From Kribbella monticola (GTDB lineage: Bacteria; Actinomycetota; Actinomycetes; Propionibacteriales; Kribbellaceae): a stretch of 64,000 bases of DNA. The stretch's first letter is position 1; each line of letters starts with the position of its first letter. Shown here piece after piece: positions 8,716 to 17,652 of this stretch. The translations under genes and the position numbers were made by a program. The stretch spans positions 62,001 through 126,000 of the forward strand of contig NZ_QFXK01000022.1 of the NCBI RefSeq assembly GCF_003261635.1. Direction: 5' to 3'. The notes under the pieces are model-generated. The model was not told the DNA's origin. It worked only from the letters and a program-made list of their open reading frames with translations, and made no database searches.

Positions 8716-9876
8716 TCACAGGTGGGGGTGCGGGTGCTCGGGCGAACGGTTCTGGAAGGACAGGATCCCGGGGTTCTTGATATGGCCGCGCTCGATCTCG
8801 ATGGCCCGGCGGATCGTCTCATCGGCGGACCACGCCTGTGGGCCACCGAGCACCGTGTCGAGGTAGGGCAGCAGGGCCTCGCTGATCTCCCAGCTGGCGG
8901 AGTTCCACAGGTAGGAGGGGGTGTGGTCGACCGCGTAGTACGTGATGTTGTCGCCGACGACGAACGTGGGTTCGCTGAAGCTGGTCGGGCGGGCCCAGCT
9001 GAAGCCCATCCCCAGGTCGCAGGAGACGTCGACGATCAGGCTGCCCGGCTGCAGCAGTGCCAGGTCCTCGTCGATCAGGAAGGTCAGTGGCGCATCCGGA
9101 TTCTGCAGTACGCAGTTGACGATGATGTCGTGCTCGGCGAGGAACCCGGCCAGCGGCACCCGGCCGTCCTCCAGCAGCGCGTGGCTGCGGCGCGGATCGA
9201 CCGCCGCGCCGGGCTCGACCTCGTCCTGGTCGTAGCGGACCATCCGGGCGGAATGGATCGGCGACGCCACGGCGGTGACGTCGCGGCCGGTCAGTACGTC
9301 GACGTCGTGGATGCCGTGCGCGCTCAGCGCGGTGACAGCGCCTCGCGCCGTCGCGCCGAACCCGATCACGACGGCGCGCAGCCTGCGGCCGTAGTCGCCG
9401 GTCGAACCGATCAGGCCCAGGGAATGCAGCACCGAGCAGTAGCCGGCCAACTCGTTGTTCTTGTGGAACACGTGCAGGTCGAACGCGCCTTCGCTGCTCC
9501 AGTGGTTCATCGCCTCGAACGCGATCAGGGTCAGCTCGCGATCGATCGCCAGCTGGGTGAGCTTCTCGTCCTGGACGCAGTGCGGCCAGCCCCAGAGCAC
9601 CTGACCCGGGCGCAGCTCGGCGACGTCCTCAATCTGCGGCTTCGGCAGCAGGACGACGTCGGTGGTCGCGATGAGCTCGTCGCGGTCGAGGATGCCGGTG
9701 ACCGACCGGGCCAGCTGCGCGTCGGAGACGCCGAAACGTTCGCCGTACCCGGTCTCGACGTAGATGCGTTGCCGCAGCTCCTCGTCGATCCGGTCGAAAT
9801 GACTGGGATGGATCGGCAGTCGATGTTCGTTCTCCTTGCGAGAACGCCCGACGACGCCAAGGCTGAGCTGGTCCAC
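8716..9876 (-). CDS. N5-(carboxyethyl)ornithine synthase-like / alanine dehydrogenase family protein
   Basis: Protein of 386 residues of the alanine dehydrogenase / PNT alpha-subunit superfamily. The N-terminus LGVVGRSRKENEHRLPI matches the N5-(carboxyethyl)ornithine synthase branch, which reductively joins pyruvate to the side-chain amine of ornithine or lysine using NADPH. HKNNELAGYCSVLHSLGLIG follows, then the nucleotide-binding loop VIGFGATARGAVTAL near residue 170. TPSYLWNSASWEIS near residue 330 also supports that branch. Start is GTG with AAGGGG upstream. It is monocistronic between cobG and a divergent channel gene. Alternative: a saccharopine or alanine dehydrogenase homologue with another amino-acid substrate. 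Confidence 0.8.
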   Translation of the reverse strand: MDQLSLGVVGRSRKENEHRLPIHPSHFDRIDEELRQRIYVETGYGERFGVSDAQLARSVTGILDRDELIATTDVVLLPKPQIEDVAELRPGQVLWGWPHCVQDEKLTQLAIDRELTLIAFEAMNHWSSEGAFDLHVFHKNNELAGYCSVLHSLGLIGSTGDYGRRLRAVVIGFGATARGAVTALSAHGIHDVDVLTGRDVTAVASPIHSARMVRYDQDEVEPGAAVDPRRSHALLEDGRVPLAGFLAEHDIIVNCVLQNPDAPLTFLIDEDLALLQPGSLIVDVSCDLGMGFSWARPTSFSEPTFVVGDNITYYAVDHTPSYLWNSASWEISEALLPYLDTVLGGPQAWSADETIRRAIEIERGHIKNPGILSFQNRSPEHPHPHL

Positions 9877-9966
9877 GGGAGCCCCTTTGGTTACTCCTTG
9901 TCTAGCACAACCGCGGCGTCAGCTCGCGACCCTGCTGGAGCCCGGTGGTCCGCTACGGTGTCGGCC

Positions 9967-10590
9967 GTGAGTATGACTAGGGATCCCGACCGGCTCGTCC
10001 TGTTCACCGACGCTGTCGTCGCGATCGCCGTGACACTGCTGATCCTGCCGCTGGTGGAAGCGGTGACGGAGGCGGCCCAGGCCGACGAGACCGCCTGGGC
10101 GATGGTCCATGACCAGAAGGACGCGATCTACTCGTTCCTGCTGAGTTTCGTGGTGATCGCAAGGTTCTGGCTGACCCATCATCGCGTCTTCGAACACGTC
10201 AAGGCCTACAACCGGCTGCTGGTGCAGCTGAATCTGCTCTGGCTGCTCTGCATCGTGATCCTGCCGTTCCCGACCGAGATCATGGGGCACTTCCAGAGCA
10301 GCCGGTTCACGGCCGGTTTCTATGTCGGCACGCTGGCCGTCCTCAGCCTCTGCCAGACGGGACTCACGCTGCTGATCCACGGCCACCGGGAACTCGAGGT
10401 CGACGAGAACCCGGTCACCGGCCGCGAGGTGGTCGGCTCCATCACCTTCAGCGTCTTCTCGCTGATCGCGTTCCTCCTCGCGGCCCTGGTGCCCGGCGTC
10501 AACTTCTACTCGCTGTTCGCTCTCTTCGTGGCCGCCCCTGCCGCCAGACTCGCGTACCGGCTGCGCGAGCGTCGCGTATCAGCTGCCTAG
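9967..10590 (+). CDS. TMEM175-family (DUF1211) ion channel-like membrane protein
   Basis: Protein of 207 residues with six predicted transmembrane segments. The first helix carries RLVLFTDAVVAIAVTLLILP, the hallmark of TMEM175/DUF1211 proteins (canonically RxxxFSDAVxAIAxT, here with Thr for Ser). FWLTHHRVFEHVKAYN after helix 3 is also typical. Bacterial members form tetrameric potassium-permeable channels lacking a classical selectivity filter. GTG at 9967 is used as start; an ATG two codons on is equally possible. The 3' end overlaps the convergent carboxylesterase gene by 12 bp. Confidence 0.85.
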   Translation: MSMTRDPDRLVLFTDAVVAIAVTLLILPLVEAVTEAAQADETAWAMVHDQKDAIYSFLLSFVVIARFWLTHHRVFEHVKAYNRLLVQLNLLWLLCIVILPFPTEIMGHFQSSRFTAGFYVGTLAVLSLCQTGLTLLIHGHRELEVDENPVTGREVVGSITFSVFSLIAFLLAALVPGVNFYSLFALFVAAPAARLAYRLRERRVSAA

Positions 10591-12207
10591 TGCGGCCCAG
10601 AAGGCGCAGTGGTGCTCGGTCGACAGGTCGACCTTCTTGATGCCGCCCTGCTCGGTCGGGGCCAGTGAGAGCCCGGTGACGGTGTGCCTGCCGGTAGGAG
10701 CCCAATGTGGACGATCCGGCCCATTCGGATTGCCGGTGCGTGCGAACGCCGTCCAGTAGTCCATCATCTGCTCCGACAACCGTTGCTGGCCGTCCGTCAT
10801 CGGGAAGTCGTATCCACCGAGGCTGAACAGGTACGGCAGCTCCGTCGCATGCGAGGCGCCTAACCCAGGCTGGGAGATCGGCGAGTGCTTGTCGGCGAAC
10901 TCGTACGCGTACACCGGAACCTTGCGGGCCGCCTGCTGGTCGTTGGCCACCTGCGTGCACGACCAGATCCGGTCCGTCGTGACGACACCCCACGCAGCAG
11001 CCGTCGACCCGTACTGCGCCAGTGGGTACTCGCGTTGCACCTTGGCGGCGTCCTTCGCGCCCACCATGGCGGTCAACAGCTTCGGGTAGTCCGCGTCGGT
11101 CAGCACGCCTCCGTTGAACGCGGTGACCCACGGTGTGGCCTCGTCATGGTTGTTGCCCGACAACACCGGCACCCGGTGGAACAGGCCGGCCTTCATCGCC
11201 TTCGCCGGACTCAGCGGCAGCACCGCAGTACCGCCGTACGCCACCTGGGTGAAGTTCAGCGTGCTGTCCACCAGTACTGCGGGGTCTGCGGCGCGCAGGC
11301 AGGCAAGCATCGGCTGACCCGGCTTGCAGCCGAGCTCCTTGGTGCTGGACGCGGCCCACTCCTTGCCATTGGCCTGCACTCGGCTCTGTTTCACCCATGG
11401 CGAGTCGGCGGCCTGTGTCGGGTACTGGCTGTTGTCGGCCCAGTTGAAGGCGCAGGAGCCGCTCTGCATGACTGCCTTCGCGAACAGCCCGGCCGCGGTC
11501 GGGGAGGTCAGCTGTGCGCAGACACTCATGCCACCGGCCGATTCGCCGGCCACAGTCACGTTCCGCGGGTCGCCACCGAAGGCCCGGGCGTTCCGCTGAA
11601 CCCAGCGCAGTGCCGCCTGCTGGTCCTGGATGCCGTACGTGCCGGAGCCGGCCAGCCCCGGGTAGCCGAAGAACCCGAAGATCCCCAGCCGGTAGTTGAC
11701 TGTGACCACCACGACGTCGCCGCGAGTCGCCAGCTTCGCTGCGCGGTAGCTGTTGCCCGCGCCCTGGAAGAACCCGCCACCGGGGATCCACACCACCACG
11801 GCCCGCGGATGCGCCGACTTTGTCGCCGGGGTGGTCACGTTGAGGTAGAGGCAGTCTTCCTCGGTCGAGCCCTTGGGGACCTCGCTGTTGTTCTCACTGG
11901 ACTGAGCACACGGCGTTGAGAGCGACAGTGCACCGCGTACGCCGGTCCATGGCTTCACCGGTTGCGGAGCCTTCCACCGCAGCGGGCCGACCGGCGGAGC
12001 GGCGTACGGGATGCCGTTGAAGAGCCGCGCGCTGCCCGACGTGGCGCCACGCAGTACGCCGGCATCTGTCCGTACTACGGCCGGCTCTGCGCCAGGAGCG
12101 CTCTCGGGTTGAGCTGCCGTCGCACTGTTGACCAGCACTGCGGCAGGGACCAGCGCGAGCGCCATGGCCAGCCGCAGCTTGCTACGAGTGATTCGGAGTC
12201 TTGTCAT
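10579..12207 (-). CDS. secreted type-B carboxylesterase
   Basis: Predicted 542-residue exported alpha/beta-hydrolase. The ATG at 12207 gives a clean signal peptide (RLRITRSKLRLAMALALVPA to ATAA). The family signatures are present: EDCLYLNV near residue 118, the oxyanion region IPGGGFFQG near 141, and the nucleophile elbow GESAGG with Ser223. The acidic residue should lie in the NNHDEATPW region, and the catalytic histidine is most likely in GASHATELPYLF. The reaction is hydrolysis of carboxylic esters outside the cell; substrate range in this family is broad. It sits between the TMEM175-like gene and cobF and splits the corrin genes, with no evident functional link to them. Confidence 0.92.
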   Translation of the reverse strand: MTRLRITRSKLRLAMALALVPAAVLVNSATAAQPESAPGAEPAVVRTDAGVLRGATSGSARLFNGIPYAAPPVGPLRWKAPQPVKPWTGVRGALSLSTPCAQSSENNSEVPKGSTEEDCLYLNVTTPATKSAHPRAVVVWIPGGGFFQGAGNSYRAAKLATRGDVVVVTVNYRLGIFGFFGYPGLAGSGTYGIQDQQAALRWVQRNARAFGGDPRNVTVAGESAGGMSVCAQLTSPTAAGLFAKAVMQSGSCAFNWADNSQYPTQAADSPWVKQSRVQANGKEWAASSTKELGCKPGQPMLACLRAADPAVLVDSTLNFTQVAYGGTAVLPLSPAKAMKAGLFHRVPVLSGNNHDEATPWVTAFNGGVLTDADYPKLLTAMVGAKDAAKVQREYPLAQYGSTAAAWGVVTTDRIWSCTQVANDQQAARKVPVYAYEFADKHSPISQPGLGASHATELPYLFSLGGYDFPMTDGQQRLSEQMMDYWTAFARTGNPNGPDRPHWAPTGRHTVTGLSLAPTEQGGIKKVDLSTEHHCAFWAALGS

Positions 12208-12281
12208 GTCCTGCAGCCTCGGCCAGGACAGAGCTGTGCCGCTTCGGCCGGACGGCCAGTCCACCTACACCTTTGGTCGAA

Positions 12282-13034
12282 CTACCGCTGGTTCCGGCGG
12301 AGCAGGTAGGTGTCCATGATCCAGCCCTTGCGTTCGCGCGCCGCGGCCCTGATCTCGGTGATCTCCTCGGCCACCTCGGACAGCTTCCCGGCGACCAGGA
12401 GTTCGTCCGGCGTGCCGAGATAGGCACCCCAGTAGATCTCCGCGTCCTGGTCGGTATGAGCGGTGAAGGCCGTCTGCGCGTCGAGCATCACGACCACGTC
12501 ATCGACCTCGTCGGGCCAGCTCTTCGCGAGCCGCCGACCGGTGGTGATCTGGATCGGCCGCCCGACCTGGTTCAGCCCGACCCGATGCCGTGCGGCCAAC
12601 GCGGAGACACTGCTGATGCCGGGGATCACCTCCACGTCGAACGTCAGCTCGCCGCGGTCCTGGATGTCGTCGAGGATCGCCAGCGTGCTGTCGTACAGGG
12701 ACGGATCGCCCCAGACCAAGAACGCCCCGACCTGATCGGCGCCGAGTTCACCGGCGATGAGGTCCGCGCAGACATCGGCCCGGCGCCGCCGCCAGTCGTC
12801 CACCGACTCGACGTACGCCGCGCTGCTGCGGTCCCGCTCCGGATCCCGCCCGACGACCAGCCGGTACTGCGAACCGTGCCGGCGCAGGATCTCCTCGCGC
12901 AGGTCGACCAGTTCCTGCTTGACCTCGCCCTTGTCGAGCACGAAGAACACATCGACCCGCTCGATCGCCTTCGCCGCCTGCAGGGTCAGGTGGTCCGGAT
13001 CCCCGGCCCCGATCCCGATCACCAAGATCTCCAT
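12282..13034 (-). CDS. cobF: precorrin-6A synthase (deacetylating)
   Basis: Protein of 250 residues, a SAM-dependent tetrapyrrole methylase. CobF methylates C1 of precorrin-5 with loss of the C2 unit as acetate, an enzyme specific to the aerobic pathway. MEILVIGIGAGDPDHLTLQA is the N-terminal SAM-binding segment; FLVWGDPSLYDSTLAI and EVIPGISSVSALAARH are core motifs. ERKGWIMDTYLLRRNQ near the C-terminus is characteristic of CobF. It stands alone, about 3.6 kb from cobG, in the same orientation. With CobG present, it confirms the oxygen-dependent corrin route. Confidence 0.94.
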   Translation of the reverse strand: MEILVIGIGAGDPDHLTLQAAKAIERVDVFFVLDKGEVKQELVDLREEILRRHGSQYRLVVGRDPERDRSSAAYVESVDDWRRRRADVCADLIAGELGADQVGAFLVWGDPSLYDSTLAILDDIQDRGELTFDVEVIPGISSVSALAARHRVGLNQVGRPIQITTGRRLAKSWPDEVDDVVVMLDAQTAFTAHTDQDAEIYWGAYLGTPDELLVAGKLSEVAEEITEIRAAARERKGWIMDTYLLRRNQR

Positions 13035-13163
13035 GACCGGCGAGCCTAGACGACCCGGTCACCGCGGCCGGCCGCCGGGAACCGTGACAGCGCCCGTCGC
13101 CCTGTTGACGTCTGTGCCGGAAAAGCGGCGCTGACCTGCCCGGATGCCGAGCCGTCCTGGCTC

Positions 13164-13189
13164 GTTCGTGAACGTCTCTGAACATTCAC
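13164..13189 (+). promoter_or_regulatory. possible operator upstream of the two-protease gene
   Basis: The 229-bp gap between cobF and the divergent protease gene contains GTTCGTGAAC (GTTC/GAAC arms around two bases) followed by a second TGAAC exactly 10 bp later. This could be a regulator site for the protease, but the pattern is short and has no second example in the window. Otherwise I see only the protease ribosome binding site (GGAGGATTGC) here. Confidence 0.25.
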
Positions 13190-13263
13190 TTGGCGCACCC
13201 GATCGGCTACCGGCGGCCCTACGTTGACCGTCGAATCAAGCACCTTCGGCACTGGAGGATTGC

Positions 13264-16200
13264 ATGCCCAGATCCCGCCAAGTCGCGAGCACCCTCGCGG
13301 CGACAACCCTGCTCGGCCTCACCGCCGCGCTGGCGACCGGTCCCGCGGCCGCCGTCATGAATCGCCCACCACAGCCGGACCACCCCTCGGCCGGCCGCAT
13401 GCAGCGGGACGTCCGCGTTCCGCTCGGCGCGCACGGCGAGCCGACACCGCCCGGTGCGCACCGTGTCGGCGCCCTCGCGCCGGATCGCGCCGTCGACGTG
13501 GCCATCGCGCTCCGGCCTCACGACGAGGCCGCTCTCAACGGCTTCGTCAAGGCGGTCAGCGACCCCGCCTCACCGCAGTACAGGCATTACCTCAGCAGTC
13601 AGGAGTACGCCGAGCGCTTCGCGCCCAGGCCGGCCGACCTCGACGCCGTCACGACATTCCTGCGGACGAACGGACTGCGCGTCACCTCCGTCTCCGGCAA
13701 CCACCAGGTCGTCGATGCGGTCGGAACGCCGGAGCAGCTCAAGGGCGCGTTCGGGTCCGTGATCAGCGAGTACGTCGCCGCGGACGGCCACCGGTTCTAC
13801 ACCAACGACTCGCGCCCGTCCGTCCCGGCCGCGCTGGCCGGCGTCGTACGGGATGTCGCCGGTCTCGACAGTCGTCCGGCGGCTCATCGGGCGAGTGCCC
13901 CGGCGGGTCCTGCCGGACCTGGGGGCGGCTACACGCCCGCGCAGTTCCGGACGGCGTACAGCATGAAGAACCTGTCCGGTTCGTACGACGGCAGCGGGCA
14001 GACGGTCGGGCTGATCGAGTTCGACGCCTTCAAGCAGTCCGACATCGACGCCTGGACCAAGTACTTCGGCCAGCCGGCGGTGACACCTAAGGTGGTGCCG
14101 GTGGACGGCGGTACGACGACCGGCTCCGGCCAGTTGGAGGTGACGCTCGACATCCAGGCAGTGGCGGCGACCGCGCCGAAGGCGGCCCAGATCGTCTACG
14201 AGGCGCCGAACAGCGACAAGGCGTGGGTGGACGAGATGGCCAAGATCGCCTCCGACAACGCGATCACCGTCCTGTCCGGTTCCTGGTTGCTCGGCGAGAA
14301 GTGTGAGTCCGACCCGATCCAGGCATCGCACGACTCCTACACCCAGCTCGCTGCCCAGGGCGTCACGATGCTGTCCGCCTCCGGCGACTGGGGAGCAACC
14401 GGCTGTGGCTACAACGGTGACAACTCGACGATCCAGGCGGACTACCCGCCCAGTGATCCGCTGTTCACCGGTGTCGGCGGCACTCAGCTGAAGACCAGCG
14501 ACAGCGCAGGCACCTGGCAGTCGGAGTCGTGCTGGAACCAGGGCGGCTCGGGCAACACCCGCTCGGGCGGCGCGTACTCGGCCGTCTTCCCCAAGCCCGA
14601 CTGGCAGGTCGGCAGCAACCAGTACCGGTCGGTGCCCGACGTCGCGCTCGACGCGGACTACGGAGCCGGCGCGCTGTCGGTGTACAACAACGGCGGCTGG
14701 CAGGACGTCGGCGGCACCAGCCTGTCCTCGCCGCTGTGGGCCGGCTACATCGCGATGGTCAACCAGAAGGCCAAGGCGAACGGCAAACCGAACGTCGGCG
14801 GCATCAACCCGACCGTGTACGCCGTGGCGAAGTCGTCGCAGTACTCGTCGACGTTCCACGACGTCACAACCGGCAGCAACGGCACGTACAGCGCGGGCAC
14901 CGGATACGACCTGTGTACCGGCTGGGGTTCACCGCAGGGCGACAACCTGGTCGACCCCTTGATCAACGGCGCCGCACCGCCGGTCGCGAACGACTTCTCG
15001 ATCGGCGCCGCCCCGTCATCGGTCAGCGTCGATCCCGGCAAGTCGGTGACCTCGACGATCAGCACCAAGGTGACGAAAGGCTCCGCGCAGACGGTGGCGC
15101 TGAGCGCGGCCGGGCTGCCGGCTGGGGTCATGGCAACGTTCGAGCCGAGTTCGGTGACCGCCGGCGCCTCGGCCACGTTGACGCTGTCCGCAGCTGCTTC
15201 GGCGTCGCCTGGCTCCAGCACTGTCACGGTCACCGGCAAGACCAGCGACGCCAGCCATGATACGGCCATTTCCCTTACAGTGAACGGTTCTGGGCCTGGT
15301 GACTTCGCGCTCAGCGTCGATCCGAGCTCGGCGACAGTCACCGCCGGACAGTCGACGACCGCTACGGTGAAGACCGCAGCGGCCCTTGTGAACAAGGTGG
15401 CACCGGCCGTCGTCGGTGGTGATCCGACGACCGTCGACAAGTACCCGTTCATCATCTCGATGCGGCGTCAGGGCAGTGCCTTCCCCGGTCAGCAGTCCTG
15501 CACCATGGCGCTCGTCGGACCGCATACGGCAGTCGGTGCGGCGCATTGCCTGCTGGAGAAGGACGGCGAGAAGTGGTTCGTCTATGGCGCGACCAACCTG
15601 AACGACTCGGGGTTCCGCGCCAACATCGCGTCGTACTGGACCCATCCCGGCTACAACGGCTGGCAGACCGGTCATGACGTCGCCGTGGTCACTCTCGACC
15701 GCGACGTCCCCGTACCGGCCGGCATCGTCTACCCGACGATCGCGACCGACACGGCCCTCAACAAGCCCGGCACCGTGGGCACCGGCATCGGCTGGGGAAA
15801 GACCGGAGCGAACACGTACTCCGACGTACTCCGCGTCGCGGCCTTCCCGATCGCTGCCGACTCCGACTGCGCCCAGCAGCCGGTCCTGGGCAGCAACTGG
15901 AAGTCCGACGGTTCCATGCTCTGCACCGGGTACGCCGACGGCCACAAGGGCGTCTGCGTCGGCGACAGCGGCAGCCCGTACCTCGTGGGTAACCAGATCG
16001 TCGGCATCTTCAGCTGGATGTCCAACAACTGCGACACGTACGGCGTGTACGCGCGGGTGACCACCTATGCCGCCGACATCAAGGCGCAGCTGCCCGGTAG
16101 CCCCTCGACCGGCGACATCGCCCTGACGGCAAGCGGTCTGCCGAGCGGTGCAAGCGCAAGCTTCGATCCGTCCTCGGTGACGACGGGCGGATCCGCCAAG

Positions 16201-16581
16201 CTGACCATCAGCACGTCGTCCTCCACACCGGCGGGCACCTATCCGGTGACGATCACCGGTAAGAACGCGGCCACCAGCCGTACCGCCACCTTCACCCTGA
16301 CCGTGCAGGCCGCGCCCAGCGGCCCAGTCACGATCAAGGATCCCGGCTGGCAGTTCGTCCAGCACGGCAAGCCGGTGAACCTGCAACTCCAGGCGACCGG
16401 CGGAACTGGCAGCTACAAGTGGACCGCCACTGCTCTGCCGACCGGCTTGTCGATCAACAGCGCTACCGGGTTGATCAGTGGAACCCCGTCCGCGGCGAAC
16501 GTGATCTACCAGTCGACGGTGACAGCCACCGACTCGGCTGGGGGAGTGGGCAAGGTCCAGATCGGGTGGTACGTGACCTGA
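13264..16581 (+). CDS. secreted sedolisin (S53) with a nested trypsin-like (S1) domain
   Basis: Protein of 1105 residues carrying two complete proteases. Order: signal peptide (about 1-31); Pro-kumamolisin activation domain (about 60-205, with PQYRHYLSSQEYAERF); sedolisin catalytic domain (about 220-565) with Glu292 and Asp296 in LEVTLD, oxyanion Asp375 in SASGDWG and nucleophile Ser486 in GGTSLSSP; and a first Ig-like repeat (about 572-674). A second Ig-like repeat begins at about 678 and breaks off at about 706. A chymotrypsin-fold domain follows (VVGG at 716, His761 in GAAHC, Asp805, Ser902 in GDSGSP), after which the second repeat resumes at 950. A putative Ig (He_PIG-like) domain ends the protein. 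Both catalytic sets look intact. Sedolisins act at acidic pH, while S1 enzymes prefer neutral pH. Start ATG has GGAGGATTGC upstream. Confidence 0.92.
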   Translation: MPRSRQVASTLAATTLLGLTAALATGPAAAVMNRPPQPDHPSAGRMQRDVRVPLGAHGEPTPPGAHRVGALAPDRAVDVAIALRPHDEAALNGFVKAVSDPASPQYRHYLSSQEYAERFAPRPADLDAVTTFLRTNGLRVTSVSGNHQVVDAVGTPEQLKGAFGSVISEYVAADGHRFYTNDSRPSVPAALAGVVRDVAGLDSRPAAHRASAPAGPAGPGGGYTPAQFRTAYSMKNLSGSYDGSGQTVGLIEFDAFKQSDIDAWTKYFGQPAVTPKVVPVDGGTTTGSGQLEVTLDIQAVAATAPKAAQIVYEAPNSDKAWVDEMAKIASDNAITVLSGSWLLGEKCESDPIQASHDSYTQLAAQGVTMLSASGDWGATGCGYNGDNSTIQADYPPSDPLFTGVGGTQLKTSDSAGTWQSESCWNQGGSGNTRSGGAYSAVFPKPDWQVGSNQYRSVPDVALDADYGAGALSVYNNGGWQDVGGTSLSSPLWAGYIAMVNQKAKANGKPNVGGINPTVYAVAKSSQYSSTFHDVTTGSNGTYSAGTGYDLCTGWGSPQGDNLVDPLINGAAPPVANDFSIGAAPSSVSVDPGKSVTSTISTKVTKGSAQTVALSAAGLPAGVMATFEPSSVTAGASATLTLSAAASASPGSSTVTVTGKTSDASHDTAISLTVNGSGPGDFALSVDPSSATVTAGQSTTATVKTAAALVNKVAPAVVGGDPTTVDKYPFIISMRRQGSAFPGQQSCTMALVGPHTAVGAAHCLLEKDGEKWFVYGATNLNDSGFRANIASYWTHPGYNGWQTGHDVAVVTLDRDVPVPAGIVYPTIATDTALNKPGTVGTGIGWGKTGANTYSDVLRVAAFPIAADSDCAQQPVLGSNWKSDGSMLCTGYADGHKGVCVGDSGSPYLVGNQIVGIFSWMSNNCDTYGVYARVTTYAADIKAQLPGSPSTGDIALTASGLPSGASASFDPSSVTTGGSAKLTISTSSSTPAGTYPVTITGKNAATSRTATFTLTVQAAPSGPVTIKDPGWQFVQHGKPVNLQLQATGGTGSYKWTATALPTGLSINSATGLISGTPSAANVIYQSTVTATDSAGGVGKVQIGWYVT

Positions 16582-16615
16582 CGGCGTACTGACTGACTGC
16601 CGACCTCCTGATCGG

Positions 16616-16648
16616 CTGACCGGCGGTGCGGCGGCGCCCGCCGGTCAG
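16616..16648. terminator. bidirectional hairpin between convergent genes
   Basis: CTGACCGGCGG (16616-16626) pairs perfectly with CCGCCGGTCAG (16638-16648) around an 11-base loop. It lies 34 bp after the protease stop, and its right arm includes the stop codon of the convergent HTH gene, so it can serve both transcripts. No U-tract follows, as is usual in high-GC actinobacteria. Confidence 0.65.
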
Positions 16649-17565
16649 TCCCATTCCCAGGTCAGGCCCACGATGCCCGGACGCAGATCGGTGACGACCA
16701 GGTGGGCGGTCTCCGACGCGCCGATCCACAGCGGCCGGTCGAGCTGCCGCGGCGCCTCCATCGTGAGCTGCCGGTACGGCACGCAGGTCGCCGGCACCTC
16801 ACCGGCGAACTCGACCTGCAGCACGAACTGGCGGCTCGGCCGGGTGAAGCGGCGATGGAAGAACGTCAGCTCCGGGCCGGGCGGGAAGTTCCACTCGTAC
16901 TCCAGGACGGACCGTTCGCCGGTCGACAACCGCTGGTCGAGCATCAGTTCGGTCACCACCGCGCCCAACTCGTCGTTGGACCGCATCCTGCCGAGCCGGC
17001 AGTAGCGCAGCCCGGTCAACCGGGGTTTCGAGGGCTCCTCGGTCCACAGGTACACCACGCAACGATCGATACGGTCCGCATTCGCCTCCACCACCAGCCG
17101 GGTCCGTACGGCGGCCAGCTGGCGGTGTTCGTCCACCAGCACGTGCTCGTGGACGTCGAGGAACGACAGCTGTCCGTCCGGCGGTGCGTCCATCGCCGTG
17201 AGCAGAGGGCTGTGCGACGGCCACAACCTGCGCCGGTCCATCGCACCCGGCAAGGTCGCGGCGCGGCCCCGGGGACGCGGCGGTCCGAGCATCGACACCA
17301 GCGTCTCCGCCGGAAGGTCCAGCACCTCCTCCAGCGCACGAACAGCGCGCAGCGACTCGGCCCGCTCCGGTCGGCTGCGTCCATGCCGCCAGTAGCTCAG
17401 CGCGGCCCGGCTCACCCGCACGTCACGTTCGGCCAGGTGGTGCTGAACCCGTTCGAGGCTCAGGCCGCGGACGTTGAGCGCATGGTCCAGGGCCTCCGCG
17501 AACGTGCCGGTCCGTAGCAGCCGGCGCAGCTCGCGGTCCACCGGCAACGAGGTCGCTCCGGCCAT
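16645..17565 (-). CDS. helix-turn-helix protein with C-terminal sensor-like region
   Basis: Protein of 306 residues starting at the ATG at 17565 behind GAGGAGGTGCG. The N-terminal 100 residues resemble a Cro/XRE-type helix-turn-helix (LEDALNV-like first helix, then LAERDVRVSRAALSYWRHGR as a recognition region and RALEEVLDLPAETL). The remaining 200 residues show no domain I can name; they are rich in beta-type segments and contain EYEWNFPPGPELTFFHRRF and FVLQVEFAGEVPATC. This plan is common for actinobacterial XRE-like proteins of unknown role. It is convergent with the protease gene and divergent from the NTF2-like gene, so it could regulate the latter; this is inference. Confidence 0.7.
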   Translation of the reverse strand: MAGATSLPVDRELRRLLRTGTFAEALDHALNVRGLSLERVQHHLAERDVRVSRAALSYWRHGRSRPERAESLRAVRALEEVLDLPAETLVSMLGPPRPRGRAATLPGAMDRRRLWPSHSPLLTAMDAPPDGQLSFLDVHEHVLVDEHRQLAAVRTRLVVEANADRIDRCVVYLWTEEPSKPRLTGLRYCRLGRMRSNDELGAVVTELMLDQRLSTGERSVLEYEWNFPPGPELTFFHRRFTRPSRQFVLQVEFAGEVPATCVPYRQLTMEAPRQLDRPLWIGASETAHLVVTDLRPGIVGLTWEWD

Positions 17566-17652
17566 CGCACCTCCTCGATCCCCAGGGCCTTCGATTCGAC
17601 TGTCGTCCAGCCAAGGTAGTTTCGAAGCAGTCTCTTCTGGAAGGTGTGACCG

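Noticed and set aside
8656..9966. Plus-strand extension of the TMEM175-like frame
   Set aside because: It is the antisense of the carboxyethylornithine synthase-like gene; the channel's first helix begins at 9967.
13035..13263. Cobalamin riboswitch upstream of cobF
   Set aside because: No B12-box-like sequence or matching stem pattern was seen on the minus strand; a covariance search would be needed to be certain.
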